Shown: positions 35,345 to 44,409 of the stretch, in pieces | How positions within the stretch are numbered: position 1 is the stretch's first letter | Layout of the letters: each line of letters starts with the position of its first letter | Assembly (NCBI RefSeq): GCF_009766085.1 | Contig: NZ_LMUF01000047.1 | Location: 217,331-281,330, forward strand | Direction: 5' to 3' | DNA: 64,000 bases | DNA from: Burkholderia sp. S171 | GTDB taxonomy: Bacteria; Pseudomonadota; Gammaproteobacteria; Burkholderiales; Burkholderiaceae | The notes under the pieces: generated by a model | Database searches by the model: none | What the model was told of the DNA's origin: nothing | What the model saw: the letters and a program-made list of their open reading frames with translations, nothing else | Position numbers and translations under genes: made by a program

Positions 35345-35704
35345 ATGTCCCAAGCTAAAAATCCGCGCGTCCATGCAGACATCCTGCCGGCGCTCGCCGC
35401 TGTCACCGCTCCCACGAACAAAATTCTCGCGATCGGTTCGGTGACGGCGAAGGGAACGCCTGACGCCATTGCCCCCGTCCTGCCTTTTGAAGTGCGCGCC
35501 ACTGTCCGCAACTACCTCGCTGGCAAGATCGAGCACTGGTATTTCCAGGCTGAAGGGTATGGGGTTGTCTTTATCATGAACGCATCGAGTACAGCTGAAG
35601 CTCGCGAGATTCTGGAAAAGCTACCCTTGGGCGTGGCGGGCATGATGGAATTTGAACTCATCGCTCTTTCACCGTTGAAGCCGCTTGCCCTGTTGATCGG
35701 TTAA
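35345..35704 (+). CDS. Muconolactone-isomerase-like (dimeric alpha-beta barrel) protein, paralogue 2
   Basis: A 119-residue cytoplasmic paralogue of the protein at 33811. Shared blocks are NKILAIGSVTAKGTPDAIAP, VRNYLAGKIEHWYF, GVVFIMNASSTAEAREILEK and LPLGVAGMMEFELIALSPL. No signal peptide is present. It follows the NmrA-type gene by 54 bp in the same direction. The two copies may act on related compounds inside and outside the cytoplasm, but no catalytic residue can be named. Confidence 0.75.
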   Translation: MSQAKNPRVHADILPALAAVTAPTNKILAIGSVTAKGTPDAIAPVLPFEVRATVRNYLAGKIEHWYFQAEGYGVVFIMNASSTAEAREILEKLPLGVAGMMEFELIALSPLKPLALLIG

Positions 35705-35848
35705 CGGCCTGAACCACAACACGCGCGAGAGTTCTTCGAATATTGCCGCAAGAAACGGGGGGTATCTGACTGCGTGCATCGATATTGTTGGGGCAGAGAG
35801 AGGCGATCGTGCCGCTCTTCTTCAACCACAGTCAGTGAGGAATTCATC

Positions 35849-36298
35849 ATGTCCAGAGAAGACGACAACAAGGCCATCGTAGGCCGCTGGTTCACCGATT
35901 TCTGGGGCAAGACTTGCAACCTCGACATTGTCGACGAACTTGCTGCCCCCGACATGCTTCTGCGCTACTCGCTGCACGAGCCGCGTCGTGGCCGAGAGGA
36001 CATCAAGGCGTTCATGACCGATTTCCGCGAAGCGTTCCCGGACCTCAACTTCTGGGGCGCTGCTGATCTTATTGCCGAGGGGGAGTATGTAGTCGGCCGT
36101 TGGGAGGGTGGCGGCACGCACACCGGTCCGGCATTCAGCGATTTCCTGGTTGGATCGCTGCCGGCTGCGACCGGCCGAAAAATGCGCTTCACCGGCACGA
36201 CCGTGCTTCGCCTTAAAGATGGCAAGATCGTCGAGGAAATTGGGCTGGATGACGGCGTGACCGCTCTGCAACAACTTGGACTTATCAAGGCCGCATGA
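35849..36298 (+). CDS. SnoaL-like ester cyclase family protein (NTF2 fold)
   Basis: A 149-residue NTF2-like protein: VGRWFTDFWGKTCNLDIVDE, GREDIKAFMTDFREAFPDLN, GEYVVGRWEGGGTHTGPAF and the C-terminal FTGTTVLRLKDGKIVEEIGL. These are the usual SnoaL polyketide-cyclase-like marks. The ATG at 35849 (MSREDDNKAIV) has a GTGAGG ribosome-binding site; upstream codons are spurious. Last gene of the cluster after the MarR gene. The substrate is unknown. Confidence 0.9.
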   Translation: MSREDDNKAIVGRWFTDFWGKTCNLDIVDELAAPDMLLRYSLHEPRRGREDIKAFMTDFREAFPDLNFWGAADLIAEGEYVVGRWEGGGTHTGPAFSDFLVGSLPAATGRKMRFTGTTVLRLKDGKIVEEIGLDDGVTALQQLGLIKAA

Positions 36299-36455
36299 TT
36301 GAAGGCGCGGCGTTTCCGGTGTCTTTCGGCGACGCCGCGCCCATCTGAATTCTTTGGCGCAAGCGAACGGTCATGAAAGTCGCGACCTAGAGTGTCGAAC
36401 GTCCGCTGTCCCAGGGGCGAGAGAGATTGTCCGCGAGTTTGGAATAAAATTTCAC

Positions 36456-37403
36456 TCAGGATGTCAAATTAATTGATAAATCGGTGTCTTCCCTTTGCAT
36501 CGCCATCTTGCCTTTGGCGAGCACCTCGGTGAGCGAACCGCGCAACATATCGATAGCCCGCATGAGCCGACCGGGCACAGAGCCGTGAATGAACCACACA
36601 TCCACTCCCGTCCGAAAGTCAGTGGCCTCTATCACCTGCAGCGCTGGACGATGCACCGTGCGTTCCAGAATGTCCGGCGTGACGAGGCCGATACCCAGTC
36701 CACGCGCTACCAGAGACAGTTGCAACTCCGAGCCAAACGCTTCAACGGCGACATTGAATGGCACCCCCGCCGCCTCGATCGCGCGTCTTAACACCGAGCG
36801 CATGCCGCAGCCGTCCTGATTGAGTACCCACTCGTAGCGCGCCAGATCGGCCAATGTCACCGGCGTGTCGGGCAGACCGAGGGCGCGCGCCGCGACGATC
36901 ACAATCGGCAAGAACGCAAGGCGCGTAGCCTGCAACGTCTCGGGTGGCGTAAAGCCCGCCGGCATCATCACGATCGATGCATCGATCCACCCTCGTTCGA
37001 CACTCTGCAACAGAGCCGGCGACCAACCTGCGGTTACGCGCAGCGTCAGTCGCGGAAAGGCACTGCGCAGGAGGTCGACCGGCTTTTCGAGTGCGACTTC
37101 GGCGAGAAACGGTGGCATGCCAATTCTCAACTCGCCGGACGGCTCGCTTTCGGGAGAGGCCACCACCAATAGATCGTCCACCGCGCGCAACACGGTGCGC
37201 GCCAGCGCGTACACCTCCTTGCCGGCAGCGGTTGGCTTGAGCGGCTTGCTTTGGCGATCGAGTAACTCCACACCGAGCATGGTTTCAAGGTTTTGCACGC
37301 GCCGTGTCAGCCCAGGCTGCGTGAGATGGAGTTTTTCAGCGGCTCGCACCATCGAACCGCTGTCGACAACTGCCACGAACGCTTGTAGATCGCGTGTATT
37401 CAA
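36456..37403 (-). CDS. LysR-family transcriptional regulator (probable regulator of the MFS gene)
   Basis: A 315-residue LysR protein beginning at a TTG (37403; NTRDLQAFVAVVDSGSMVRA). The helix-turn-helix is AAEKLHLTQPGLTRRVQNLE, then LLDRQSKPLKPTAAGKEVY. The effector domain is complete and a short charged tail follows. It diverges from the MFS efflux gene at 37525. A symmetrical TGCGCA pair lies in the shared promoter (37417-37439), a good candidate for its binding site. Confidence 0.9.
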   Translation of the reverse strand: MNTRDLQAFVAVVDSGSMVRAAEKLHLTQPGLTRRVQNLETMLGVELLDRQSKPLKPTAAGKEVYALARTVLRAVDDLLVVASPESEPSGELRIGMPPFLAEVALEKPVDLLRSAFPRLTLRVTAGWSPALLQSVERGWIDASIVMMPAGFTPPETLQATRLAFLPIVIVAARALGLPDTPVTLADLARYEWVLNQDGCGMRSVLRRAIEAAGVPFNVAVEAFGSELQLSLVARGLGIGLVTPDILERTVHRPALQVIEATDFRTGVDVWFIHGSVPGRLMRAIDMLRGSLTEVLAKGKMAMQREDTDLSINLTS

Positions 37404-37416
37404 AGGGGCGCTCCAA

Positions 37417-37439
37417 TGCGCACTAGAAATTAATGCGCA
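37417..37439. promoter_or_regulatory. Candidate LysR operator between LysR and MFS genes
   Basis: Two copies of the self-complementary hexamer TGCGCA (37417-37422 and 37434-37439) are separated by 11 bp (one helical turn), lying between the divergent starts at 37403 and 37525. The spacing fits a dimer-of-dimers LysR site. Confidence 0.45.
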
Positions 37440-37524
37440 TAATCATTATCAACATATTTCAATTGTCGCATATTGAGCGCGTCGCTACGATGTCTTCTCA
37501 GATCTTGTTTTGAGAACCCGCTCG

Positions 37525-38787
37525 ATGAATCCATCCGTAGAAAACCCTGTCCCTGCCATCACGACACAGGAAACCGACAACCCGCAGAGACTCACCGGGC
37601 CGCTGACCATTTTCTTCGCGGCGGCAGTCGGCGTGATCGTGATGAATCTGTTTGCTGCTCAAACGCTGACGGGTGTTATTGGCCGCAGCTTGCATCTCTC
37701 TCCGGCGTTTTCCGGCCTCGCGGCCATGCTGCCGCAACTCGGCTATGCCGTCGGTCTGGTGCTGCTCGTGCCGCTATGCGACCTGCTGGAGAACCGGCGA
37801 TTAATCGTGCGCACGCTGGCGTGCGGCGCCGGTTTTCTGGCGGTCGCGATGCTCACCGAGTCACGCGTATTGTTCCTGCTCGCTGTGTTCCTGGCCGGTG
37901 CTGCGTCCAGCGTGATCCAGATGCTGGTGCCAATGGCCGCTGCGATGGCGCCGGAAAAGCATCGCGGACGTGCAGTTGGCAACGTGATGAGCGGCTTGAT
38001 GCTGGGCATTTTGTTCTCGCGTCCGGCCGCCAGCGTGATTGCCGGGTCAATCGGCTGGCGTGCTTTCTACGGGATTGCCGCTGTGATCGATGCACTACTT
38101 GCTGTCGTCCTGTATATGCAACTGCCTGTGCGCACACCCGCCATCCGGACGCGTTACCCGGCGCTCCTGTACTCGCTCTGGACGTTGATGCGCACCGAGC
38201 CTGTGTTGCAACGGAACGCTGCATCGGCTGCGTTCGTGATGGGGGCGTTCAGTGCGTTCTGGACTGCGATTGGCCTTCGGCTCGTGCAGCCGCCGTTCAG
38301 CTTCGATATGAATGGCATCGCACTGTTCGCGCTCGCCGGTGCGGCGGGGGCGATCGTGACGCCGCTCGCCGGGCGTGCGGGCGACCGTGGGTGGGGCCGC
38401 AAGATGTTGCTCGCAGCCCACCTGACGATGCTCCTCGCGCTGGTGATAATCGGCGTAGCGGGCGCGGGCTGGAGCGGGTTCTCGGCGAGCGTCCATCCGG
38501 TTCTGGCGGTTGCGATGCTTGTTGCAGGCGCGGCCGCGCTCGATGCAGGCGTCGTCACTGACCAGACCTTGGGCCGACGTGCGATCAACCTGATGGATCC
38601 CGCCGCGCGCGGAAGGTTGAACGGTTTGTTTGTCGGCGTGGTGTTTGTCGGCGGCGCGCTGGGTGCCGCGCTTGCGGGCGCCGCGTGGGCGATGGCCGGC
38701 TGGAACGGCGTCTGCGTAGTGGGATTCGTTTTCACCGGCCTCGCTTTCGGTCTCCGGCTGACCCGGCCGGCTGAATTGGCGAGTTAA
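37525..38787 (+). CDS. MFS transporter (drug/sugar efflux type)
   Basis: A 420-residue, 12-helix MFS protein. Opening region LTIFFAAAVGVIVMNLFAAQ, loop motif LCDLLENRRLIVRTLACGAG, AAAMAPEKHRGRAVGNVMSG in helix 5, and a mirrored second half beginning near residue 220. The ATG at 37525 is preferred; the frame also contains an upstream TTG. Members of this group export drugs or sugars. The divergent LysR gene is its likely regulator. Confidence 0.9.
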   Translation: MNPSVENPVPAITTQETDNPQRLTGPLTIFFAAAVGVIVMNLFAAQTLTGVIGRSLHLSPAFSGLAAMLPQLGYAVGLVLLVPLCDLLENRRLIVRTLACGAGFLAVAMLTESRVLFLLAVFLAGAASSVIQMLVPMAAAMAPEKHRGRAVGNVMSGLMLGILFSRPAASVIAGSIGWRAFYGIAAVIDALLAVVLYMQLPVRTPAIRTRYPALLYSLWTLMRTEPVLQRNAASAAFVMGAFSAFWTAIGLRLVQPPFSFDMNGIALFALAGAAGAIVTPLAGRAGDRGWGRKMLLAAHLTMLLALVIIGVAGAGWSGFSASVHPVLAVAMLVAGAAALDAGVVTDQTLGRRAINLMDPAARGRLNGLFVGVVFVGGALGAALAGAAWAMAGWNGVCVVGFVFTGLAFGLRLTRPAELAS

Positions 38788-39403
38788 GACTGTCGACGTC
38801 CAGACTTCTTGAAAGGCGCGTTCAGATTCTACGCACTCCATTCCAATCGTGCGCACTGTAACGCCGTTATCAGGCTCGCCCGCGCCATGCGACGAATGCG
38901 ACACCTCCGCCGATGATCCACGACGGCGATGTAGTTAAGAAGATGTTCGAAGGTCAGGTTACGCAGGTCGGACATGGCGGGCTTCGGTGAGGTTAATCGA
39001 TTGCTTCGATCTTGAGGATCCGTCTCGAAAGCCGATGCAGGACATCGCGGCCAACGATGTTCGCAGTGTGTCACGGATTTGAATCCACATCAGCGTGCGT
39101 CGCCCTCAGTTTCATCGAGTTGCGCTTCAGCGGATTGATCGTTTAACCAAGCGTCACCCTGGCCATGACCGCACTGCTGCGCAGTCTAGCTGCCGCTGGT
39201 TTGGAGGGCTATAGTCGCTAATGACTTTAACAGGCTCATTAGTGACATGAGATTGGCTGTCTTTGCTCGCGGGCGATCTGGTACATTGGCGAGGGACAGC
39301 AACAGGGTTGCCCGATGACGAAGCGTCGGTGCGAAATCATTTGCGTAGGATTCCTTTGTTTATTCAGAGGAAGCCAAACGTTGATCGCACCCGGATTGAT
39401 ACA
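38788..39403. other. Gene-free stretch of about 600 bp
   Basis: No frame in this region has a recognisable family, signal peptide or convincing ribosome-binding site. It contains a near-perfect inverted repeat at 39214-39246 (listed separately). It may once have held a gene controlled from that site. Confidence 0.45.
39214..39246. promoter_or_regulatory. Operator-like inverted repeat in gene-free region
   Basis: GTCGCTAATGA (39214-39224) and TCATTAGTGAC (39236-39246) are reverse complements apart from one base, with an 11-bp spacer. The size and symmetry fit a TetR-like or similar dimer site, but no intact promoter or target gene adjoins it. Confidence 0.4.
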
Positions 39404-40558
39404 TCACGCCTTGAGGCTGGGCAGCACGAAATGGCGCAGCACGTCATCGGGCATTTGCCAGTCTTTCGGATCGTTGTAGTTTCCGGCTGTGACGACCACC
39501 ACGAGTTCGCGTGCCGGAACGATAGCCAGCAACTGCCCGCCATTGCCGAAACCCATCACATAGTGCTCGCCCCGAATTCCGCCCTTGGTCGGATAGGCGA
39601 TTTGGCCGACCCGCCAAAAGTAACCATATGACTGTCCGTCACGCACCGCGGCAGCGGGAGTGAAGCTCGCATCGAGCCAGGCCGCGGGCACGATCGTACG
39701 GCCGTTCCATTGGCCGCGGGCGAGCACCAGCTGCCCCACACGTGCGAGTTCACGAGGCGTCAGGCGTAGCCCGGATGCGGCAATTGCCTCGCCATCCGTG
39801 CCTTTTGCCCACGAGAATTTATCGATGCCAAGCGGCTCGAAAAGGGCCGTGCGCGCGTAGTCTTCAAGCGCTTGCCCGGTGCCCTTCTCAATCAGGCGGC
39901 CGACCAGCGCAACGGCGCCACCGCTATAGATCCAGACTTCTCCCGGCGCAGCAACAACCGGGCGCTCGAGCACGTAACGAAAGCGATCCGCTGCGGCATC
40001 CATTGCCGACTCGCTGTTGGCCGGATCCCTATACGAAAGTTGCTCGTTCCATTGCATGCCGAGCGTCATGGTGAGCGCGTTGGCGATCGTGAGACCTGCC
40101 CGTTGCGGATCTCGGGCGAGGTCCGGGTATTCCGGGAACTGCGACAGGAGCGGTGTATTCACGGGCGGAACGCGCTTGTCTGCGAGCGCAATACCGTAGA
40201 GCAACGACACAAGGCTCTTGGTGACCGAGCGCAGATCGTGCTGCGTGTCGGGTCCGAAAACGACCTCTCCGGCTGATTGACCCCGGGTTTCATCAATGCC
40301 CGAAAAATAGCGCTCGAAGGCGATATTCCCTTGGTGCACTACCACGACGCTATGCACGTTGCCCAGCGGAGTCGCGGTACAAAAGGCTTCGAAGCGAGCG
40401 TCGAGATCGGGTGCAAATCCGGAAGCAGCAGCGGAATCAGAAGCAGCAGGGGGCTTCGTTGTCAATGAAGCGGCTTGGGCGAATAGCGGCATCTGGGTCG
40501 CTATCAATGCGGTTCCGGCTAGTTTGAAGATGTCACGGCGGCTAACGGTCTTGATCAT
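39404..40558 (-). CDS. Tat-exported serine hydrolase, beta-lactamase/class C family
   Basis: A 384-residue protein with a twin-arginine signal (KTVSRRDIFKLAGTALIATQ, then cleavage near AQAAS). Catalytic motifs of the serine beta-lactamase family: SVTK (S-x-x-K, about residue 115) in LRSVTKSLVSLLYG, the YSGG tyrosine motif and a C-terminal HYVMGFGNGGQ region in place of KTG. Good ribosome-binding site AAGGAG before the ATG at 40558. Such proteins are usually esterases or D-peptidases rather than antibiotic-resistance enzymes. The Tat signal places it in the periplasm, folded before export. Confidence 0.88.
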   Translation of the reverse strand: MIKTVSRRDIFKLAGTALIATQMPLFAQAASLTTKPPAASDSAAASGFAPDLDARFEAFCTATPLGNVHSVVVVHQGNIAFERYFSGIDETRGQSAGEVVFGPDTQHDLRSVTKSLVSLLYGIALADKRVPPVNTPLLSQFPEYPDLARDPQRAGLTIANALTMTLGMQWNEQLSYRDPANSESAMDAAADRFRYVLERPVVAAPGEVWIYSGGAVALVGRLIEKGTGQALEDYARTALFEPLGIDKFSWAKGTDGEAIAASGLRLTPRELARVGQLVLARGQWNGRTIVPAAWLDASFTPAAAVRDGQSYGYFWRVGQIAYPTKGGIRGEHYVMGFGNGGQLLAIVPARELVVVVTAGNYNDPKDWQMPDDVLRHFVLPSLKA

Positions 40559-40599
40559 CAACGTCTCCTTGAAAGCCCTGGTCTGCGATGTCGATATCG

Positions 40600-41982
40600 C
40601 TAGGGCGCGTTCTCGATACGGCCACTACCCGATATGGCCGAATGCACCTGTGCCGGACGCCCGTGCAGCTTCACGACACCGCTGCCGCGGATGGCAATGT
40701 CCGCGCTGTCTTGCGCCGCGACTTGCACTTCGCCGCTGCCGTGGACCATGATCTGCGCAGACTTGGCCAAGAGGCCTTGCAGTTCCGCCTCGCCCGAACC
40801 GGCGACATTGAGCGCGACTACCTGCACCGCACCCGTCGCGACAACATGGCCGCTCCCCGTGATGTCCAGTTGCAGCTTCGGCTGGTCGATACCCGACAGA
40901 GCGAGGTCACTGCTGCCCCTGATTCCCCATGTTGCGATCGACGGAGCCGTCAGCCGAACCGAGAGATGCGTGCCGGAGGCACAGCCGAGGTCGCTATCGA
41001 AACCGAGTCTGCCATCAACAATGCGCACATGACTGATGACAGAAGGATCGCCCGTCACGGTCGCCTCGGCTTTGGGTCCGGGCTCATAGGTCACAGAGGC
41101 CGGCAACTCGATATCGAGGCTGTTGCTCGCCTCGAACGGGAACGTAACGGAGGCGGGCGAGGTACCGACCGTGTTCGCGATATTGACGCCGCTTGCGGTC
41201 CCGGCGCTTGCAGATGCCCGGTCGAACCATGTTGGACTGCAACGCCATCCTCCCTCCCGCCACCACGACGCACCGCTAACCCGATGCGACCCGGCGAGCG
41301 AACTGCTGAGCGCAAGGACAGCGACGACAACGGTCAACCCTGCGACGACCAACACTGCCGGTCTTTTGGCGATGTTCCGCTTCTGCGTCGACACGTCTTC
41401 GCCCGAGCCTCGCGTCCTGTCCTGATCGGGATCGAGCAGGCGGTAATGCAGCCGTATATAGCGTCCAAGCATCCGCACGCCTGCGCCGAGTCCCAGTAGC
41501 AACAGCGAGCCGCCGATGACAAGGCAGGCGATCAGCCCGATGCCGACCACGAAGCGGATGACCCCGCCAACGAACGAGCCACCGTGCGCAAAAAACACGA
41601 CGGTGAAGATCATATGTGCTCCAACAGCACCAAGGGCCACGAGGCCGATGCCAATCCCGAGCGCAATGGCTGCCACGACCAGCAGCAGCGGCATCAGGAA
41701 GAAGATGTCGACGGCCGCGAGGCCTGCCAGCGCAAGCATGGCGGTGATGAGGTTGGCAAAGCTGCGATGGGCTTCAAATCGGCGCAGGCCGGTTTCGGCG
41801 CGGAGCTCCCGCGCGAGCCGTGCGGGGTCTCCCAGAGCTTCGGCGACCTCTGCCTCACTGCGACCCGACGCGCGCGCCTCGGCAAAATGCGCTGCGTAGT
41901 CGGCGATGATCTCCTCGACTTCTTCCTTTGACAGACCGGCAAGTCCGGCTCGCAGCGTGCGCAAGAATGCTTCACTGTTCAC
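40600..41982 (-). CDS. DUF1700 membrane protein fused to a DUF2807 (GIN) head/tail domain
   Basis: A 460-residue protein. Residues 1-75 form the DUF1700 sensor-type region (MNSEAFLRTLRAGLAGLSKE, EIIADYAAHF). Four or more membrane segments follow (about residues 75-190), then a further membrane anchor (AVLVVAGLTVVVAVLALSSS). The C-terminal 200 residues are a DUF2807/GIN beta-helix with the repeating DITGSGHV, NVAGSGEAEL, VHGSGEVQV, IRGSGVV motif. The start is GTG at 41982, overlapping the stop of the PadR gene (GTGA). PadR-DUF1700 pairs resemble envelope-stress modules; the fused GIN domain is likely outside the cytoplasm. Confidence 0.85.
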   Translation of the reverse strand: MNSEAFLRTLRAGLAGLSKEEVEEIIADYAAHFAEARASGRSEAEVAEALGDPARLARELRAETGLRRFEAHRSFANLITAMLALAGLAAVDIFFLMPLLLVVAAIALGIGIGLVALGAVGAHMIFTVVFFAHGGSFVGGVIRFVVGIGLIACLVIGGSLLLLGLGAGVRMLGRYIRLHYRLLDPDQDRTRGSGEDVSTQKRNIAKRPAVLVVAGLTVVVAVLALSSSLAGSHRVSGASWWREGGWRCSPTWFDRASASAGTASGVNIANTVGTSPASVTFPFEASNSLDIELPASVTYEPGPKAEATVTGDPSVISHVRIVDGRLGFDSDLGCASGTHLSVRLTAPSIATWGIRGSSDLALSGIDQPKLQLDITGSGHVVATGAVQVVALNVAGSGEAELQGLLAKSAQIMVHGSGEVQVAAQDSADIAIRGSGVVKLHGRPAQVHSAISGSGRIENAP

Positions 41983-42305
41983 GTCGGGTCTCCGAGAAGT
42001 TGATCGACCGCAGCCACGAAGGACCGCCAGTCACGCCGATGCGCTTCAAGAGCGTCATGGCCCATCGGCGTGAGCCGATAATATTTACGCGAGGGCCCGC
42101 TGGTCGATTCGACCAGGCGGGTTGCGACCAGCCCATCGTTCTGCATGCGGCGCATCAGTGGATAGATCGTGCCTTCGCCCATGCCGACGGCACTGGCGAG
42201 CGTGCTGGCGATCTCGTAACCGTAGCTCTCCCCGCGCGACAACAGGGCGAGCACGCACAGATCGAGTGCCCCTTTCTTCAGTTGAACCTGGATCGACTCG
42301 GTCAT
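41979..42305 (-). CDS. PadR-family transcriptional regulator
   Basis: A 108-residue PadR winged-helix protein: LKKGALDLCVLALLSRGESY, GYEIASTLASAVGMGEGTIY, PLMRRMQNDGLVATRLVES, GPSRKYYRLTPMG. It is the first gene of a two-gene operon, translationally coupled to the DUF1700-GIN membrane protein that it probably regulates along with itself. Confidence 0.93.
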   Translation of the reverse strand: MTESIQVQLKKGALDLCVLALLSRGESYGYEIASTLASAVGMGEGTIYPLMRRMQNDGLVATRLVESTSGPSRKYYRLTPMGHDALEAHRRDWRSFVAAVDQLLGDPT

Positions 42306-42627
42306 ATGCCCACTCGGTGAATAGGTTGAAGATATAACACGCTAGCTGTTTATGCAAGGTAGCTAAGTCGATTTTCTTCGATGACGTGATCGCGTGGGCT
42401 GGCGAGTTGAAAACTTCTATTGAAAGGAGTGACGGATGGGTGAGCCGGGATGAAAGCGGGAAATCGCTAAGCGCTTGTGCTGTTCGAGGCTCGTTGGAGA
42501 AGGGGAGACGTCTGTCTCCCCGGGCAGTGCGAAGTGGAATTATTTTTCGATGAGCGCTGTTTTATAATGGTTAACCTGGCGCACCCGCTCGAGGATTGAT
42601 GCAAATCCCCCGCGTGCTACGAGTCGA
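42306..42627. other. Intergenic region upstream of the PadR operon
   Basis: These 322 bp hold the PadR promoter; a TAGCT...AGCTA pair near 42342-42365 is a weak operator candidate. No coding frame or strong repeat is seen in the remainder. Confidence 0.4.
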
Positions 42628-43371
42628 CTACATACCCACGAAGGCCGGCAGCGCCTCGAAGTCGGAAGCAATCGTATCCGGAAGTACGCCGAGATGCTCT
42701 GTCGGTACTTTCAGACGATTCATCCAGATTGTCGGGAATCCGAAGGTCTTTGCGCCCGCTGCATCCCATCCGCCGAAAGCGACGAAGGCAATTTCCTCGC
42801 GGGGCACTCCGAACGCGTCGATACCCATTTGATAAGAGCGCGGGTCGGGCTTGTAAGCCTTCACCAGATCGGTGGATAGCAAATGATCAAAGACACCATC
42901 AAGGTCGGAGTTCCTGATCCCGGCTTCTAGCATTGGAACGGTGAAGTCGGTCAATGGTGCAAGCTTCAGGCCTTGCTTCTTTAGGGTCTTGAGTACCGGC
43001 ACTACATCTGGCCATGCCTTCATGTTCAGGAACCCAGCCAGTAACTGCTGCCGCTGCTCGCTTGTGATGGTTATTTTCTCAGCATCCGTTGCGAATGCCA
43101 GCGCCTCGTCCGTGACCTGAATGAAATCGACGTAGGTGCCCATCATCGTTCGCAGCCAGGTGTAGTCAAACTGCCGGCTACGCCACGTTGCTACCAGCGC
43201 CGCGCTCTTGCCGGGGAAGAACTGCTCCGCCTGCGCAAAAATGGGTCGCGGATCGAACAGCGCCAGCCCATCGAATGCGACCGCCTTGATGCTGTGTGTG
43301 GCCGAGCGCGCGGGTAACGCGCTGTCTGCTGCGCCTGCCACTGCCGCTGTCAGAAACGTGCGTCGATTCAT
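42628..43371 (-). CDS. Exported haloacid dehalogenase type II-like protein
   Basis: A 247-residue HAD-superfamily protein with an unusual export signal (MNRRTFLTAAVAGAADSALP) of Tat character. The nucleophile region is AFDGLALFDPRPIF: the first Asp is kept, but the usual Y-G-T of type II dehalogenases (FDAYGTLFD) is shortened. Motif II LAPLTDFTVPML, motif III Lys in AYKPDPRSYQMGI and FGGWDAAGAKTFGFPTIW in motif IV are intact, as is the TWLRTMMGTYVDF cap segment. It probably hydrolyses a 2-haloacid or phosphate-like substrate in the periplasm, unless the motif I change makes it inactive. Confidence 0.82.
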   Translation of the reverse strand: MNRRTFLTAAVAGAADSALPARSATHSIKAVAFDGLALFDPRPIFAQAEQFFPGKSAALVATWRSRQFDYTWLRTMMGTYVDFIQVTDEALAFATDAEKITITSEQRQQLLAGFLNMKAWPDVVPVLKTLKKQGLKLAPLTDFTVPMLEAGIRNSDLDGVFDHLLSTDLVKAYKPDPRSYQMGIDAFGVPREEIAFVAFGGWDAAGAKTFGFPTIWMNRLKVPTEHLGVLPDTIASDFEALPAFVGM

Positions 43372-43495
43372 GGTGTTTCTCCAATAACCAAGGGGTCTAT
43401 GAGGCTGGGCTTCATGCTATTTCAGTGCTCCGCCAGGATGCCTCGCGACAGGCGCACGAATTCGACGACGTAAAACGATTGGCAAGCATTACTTA

Positions 43496-43837
43496 CATTT
43501 TGCTGTCCGTACTCGCGCCCTTTCAGTGCACTTTGCCACCAACACCGTTCACGCTTGCCGGGCGGTGGCGATCACCGCCGCCGGCATTGCCTTGCTACCC
43601 GACTTTTCGGTGATCGACGACATTGAATCGGGGCGACTCGCGCCCGTTCTTCCAGATTGGGCTATGAATCCCGCTCCAATCCATGCCTTACTTTCAACCG
43701 GGAATTTCATGGTACCGAAAAGCCAAATGTTCATAGGAATGCTGACGAAATACATGGTCCTGGTCCGGGAAAAAAGGGCCAAGACCGGCTGCTCAGCAGC
43801 CGTCGTGGTTCCTCACGCATCGCGGAACTCTGCTTAA
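43496..43837 (+). pseudogene. LysR gene fragment (C-terminal effector domain)
   Basis: The frame reads HFAVRTRALSVHFATNTVHA, CRAVAITAAGIALLPDFSVI and GRLAPVLPDWAMNPAPIHAL, the second half of a LysR effector domain. The DNA-binding domain and first half are missing. It lies upstream of and divergent from the dehalogenase-like gene, where an intact LysR regulator would be expected, so the original regulator has probably been lost. Confidence 0.7.
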
Positions 43838-44409
43838 CTCCAGACCGGTCAGCATAAAAGCTTGGGAATCTTCGATGCGATTTTGCTGCATCCACCTCCC
43901 GTAGCTAACCGTTGAGCGCGCAATGGCTTCTGTCGCATATGAAGCGTCACCGATGGCGACCTGCACCGGACCCACCACCGATAACGCTACGTCCACGGCC
44001 CGGATAGTTCTGATCTTGGACCAACGGCTCATTGGGGCCAAGCTTGCGCCGCGAATGTCGGCTTGGGAAGTCTTAAACCCACGAATCACGATCCGCGAAT
44101 TCAGGACAATCCTGGATACGTGCATCCTGGCAAGACGCTTTTGCTGGTGTTCGTCGCGCTCTCGAAGGGCAGGAACGGCTTCGATAACCTCAAACAAGCT
44201 ATGCACCGGCTGCGACCGAACCTGGAGGCCTCGCGCTAAGACCGAAAGGAGAGCGCCTATTCGAATGCGTGCCTTCACCAACAGGCACGCTCGATGCTAA
44301 AAATTTCGCGACGACCGTTGCAAGTGGGCCGCGCCGCGAGGCTGCATACAGCACGACGCGTGTGAATTCACCCAGGGTTGCATGAGATCGACAAATCAGA
44401 AGGATGAGA
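43838..44409. other. Unassigned stretch between LysR fragment and ABM gene
   Basis: Open frames exist on both strands here (for example minus-strand 43793-44281, 162 codons) but none shows a family motif, convincing start or ribosome-binding site. A plus-strand frame near 44115-44240 reads KTLLLVFVALSKGRNGFDNL, which looks coding-like and may be a decayed gene. No call is made. Confidence 0.35.

Noticed and set aside
43793..44281. 162-codon minus-strand frame
   Set aside because: No family motif, signal peptide or supported start; a competing plus-strand frame looks equally coding-like. Left as an unassigned region.
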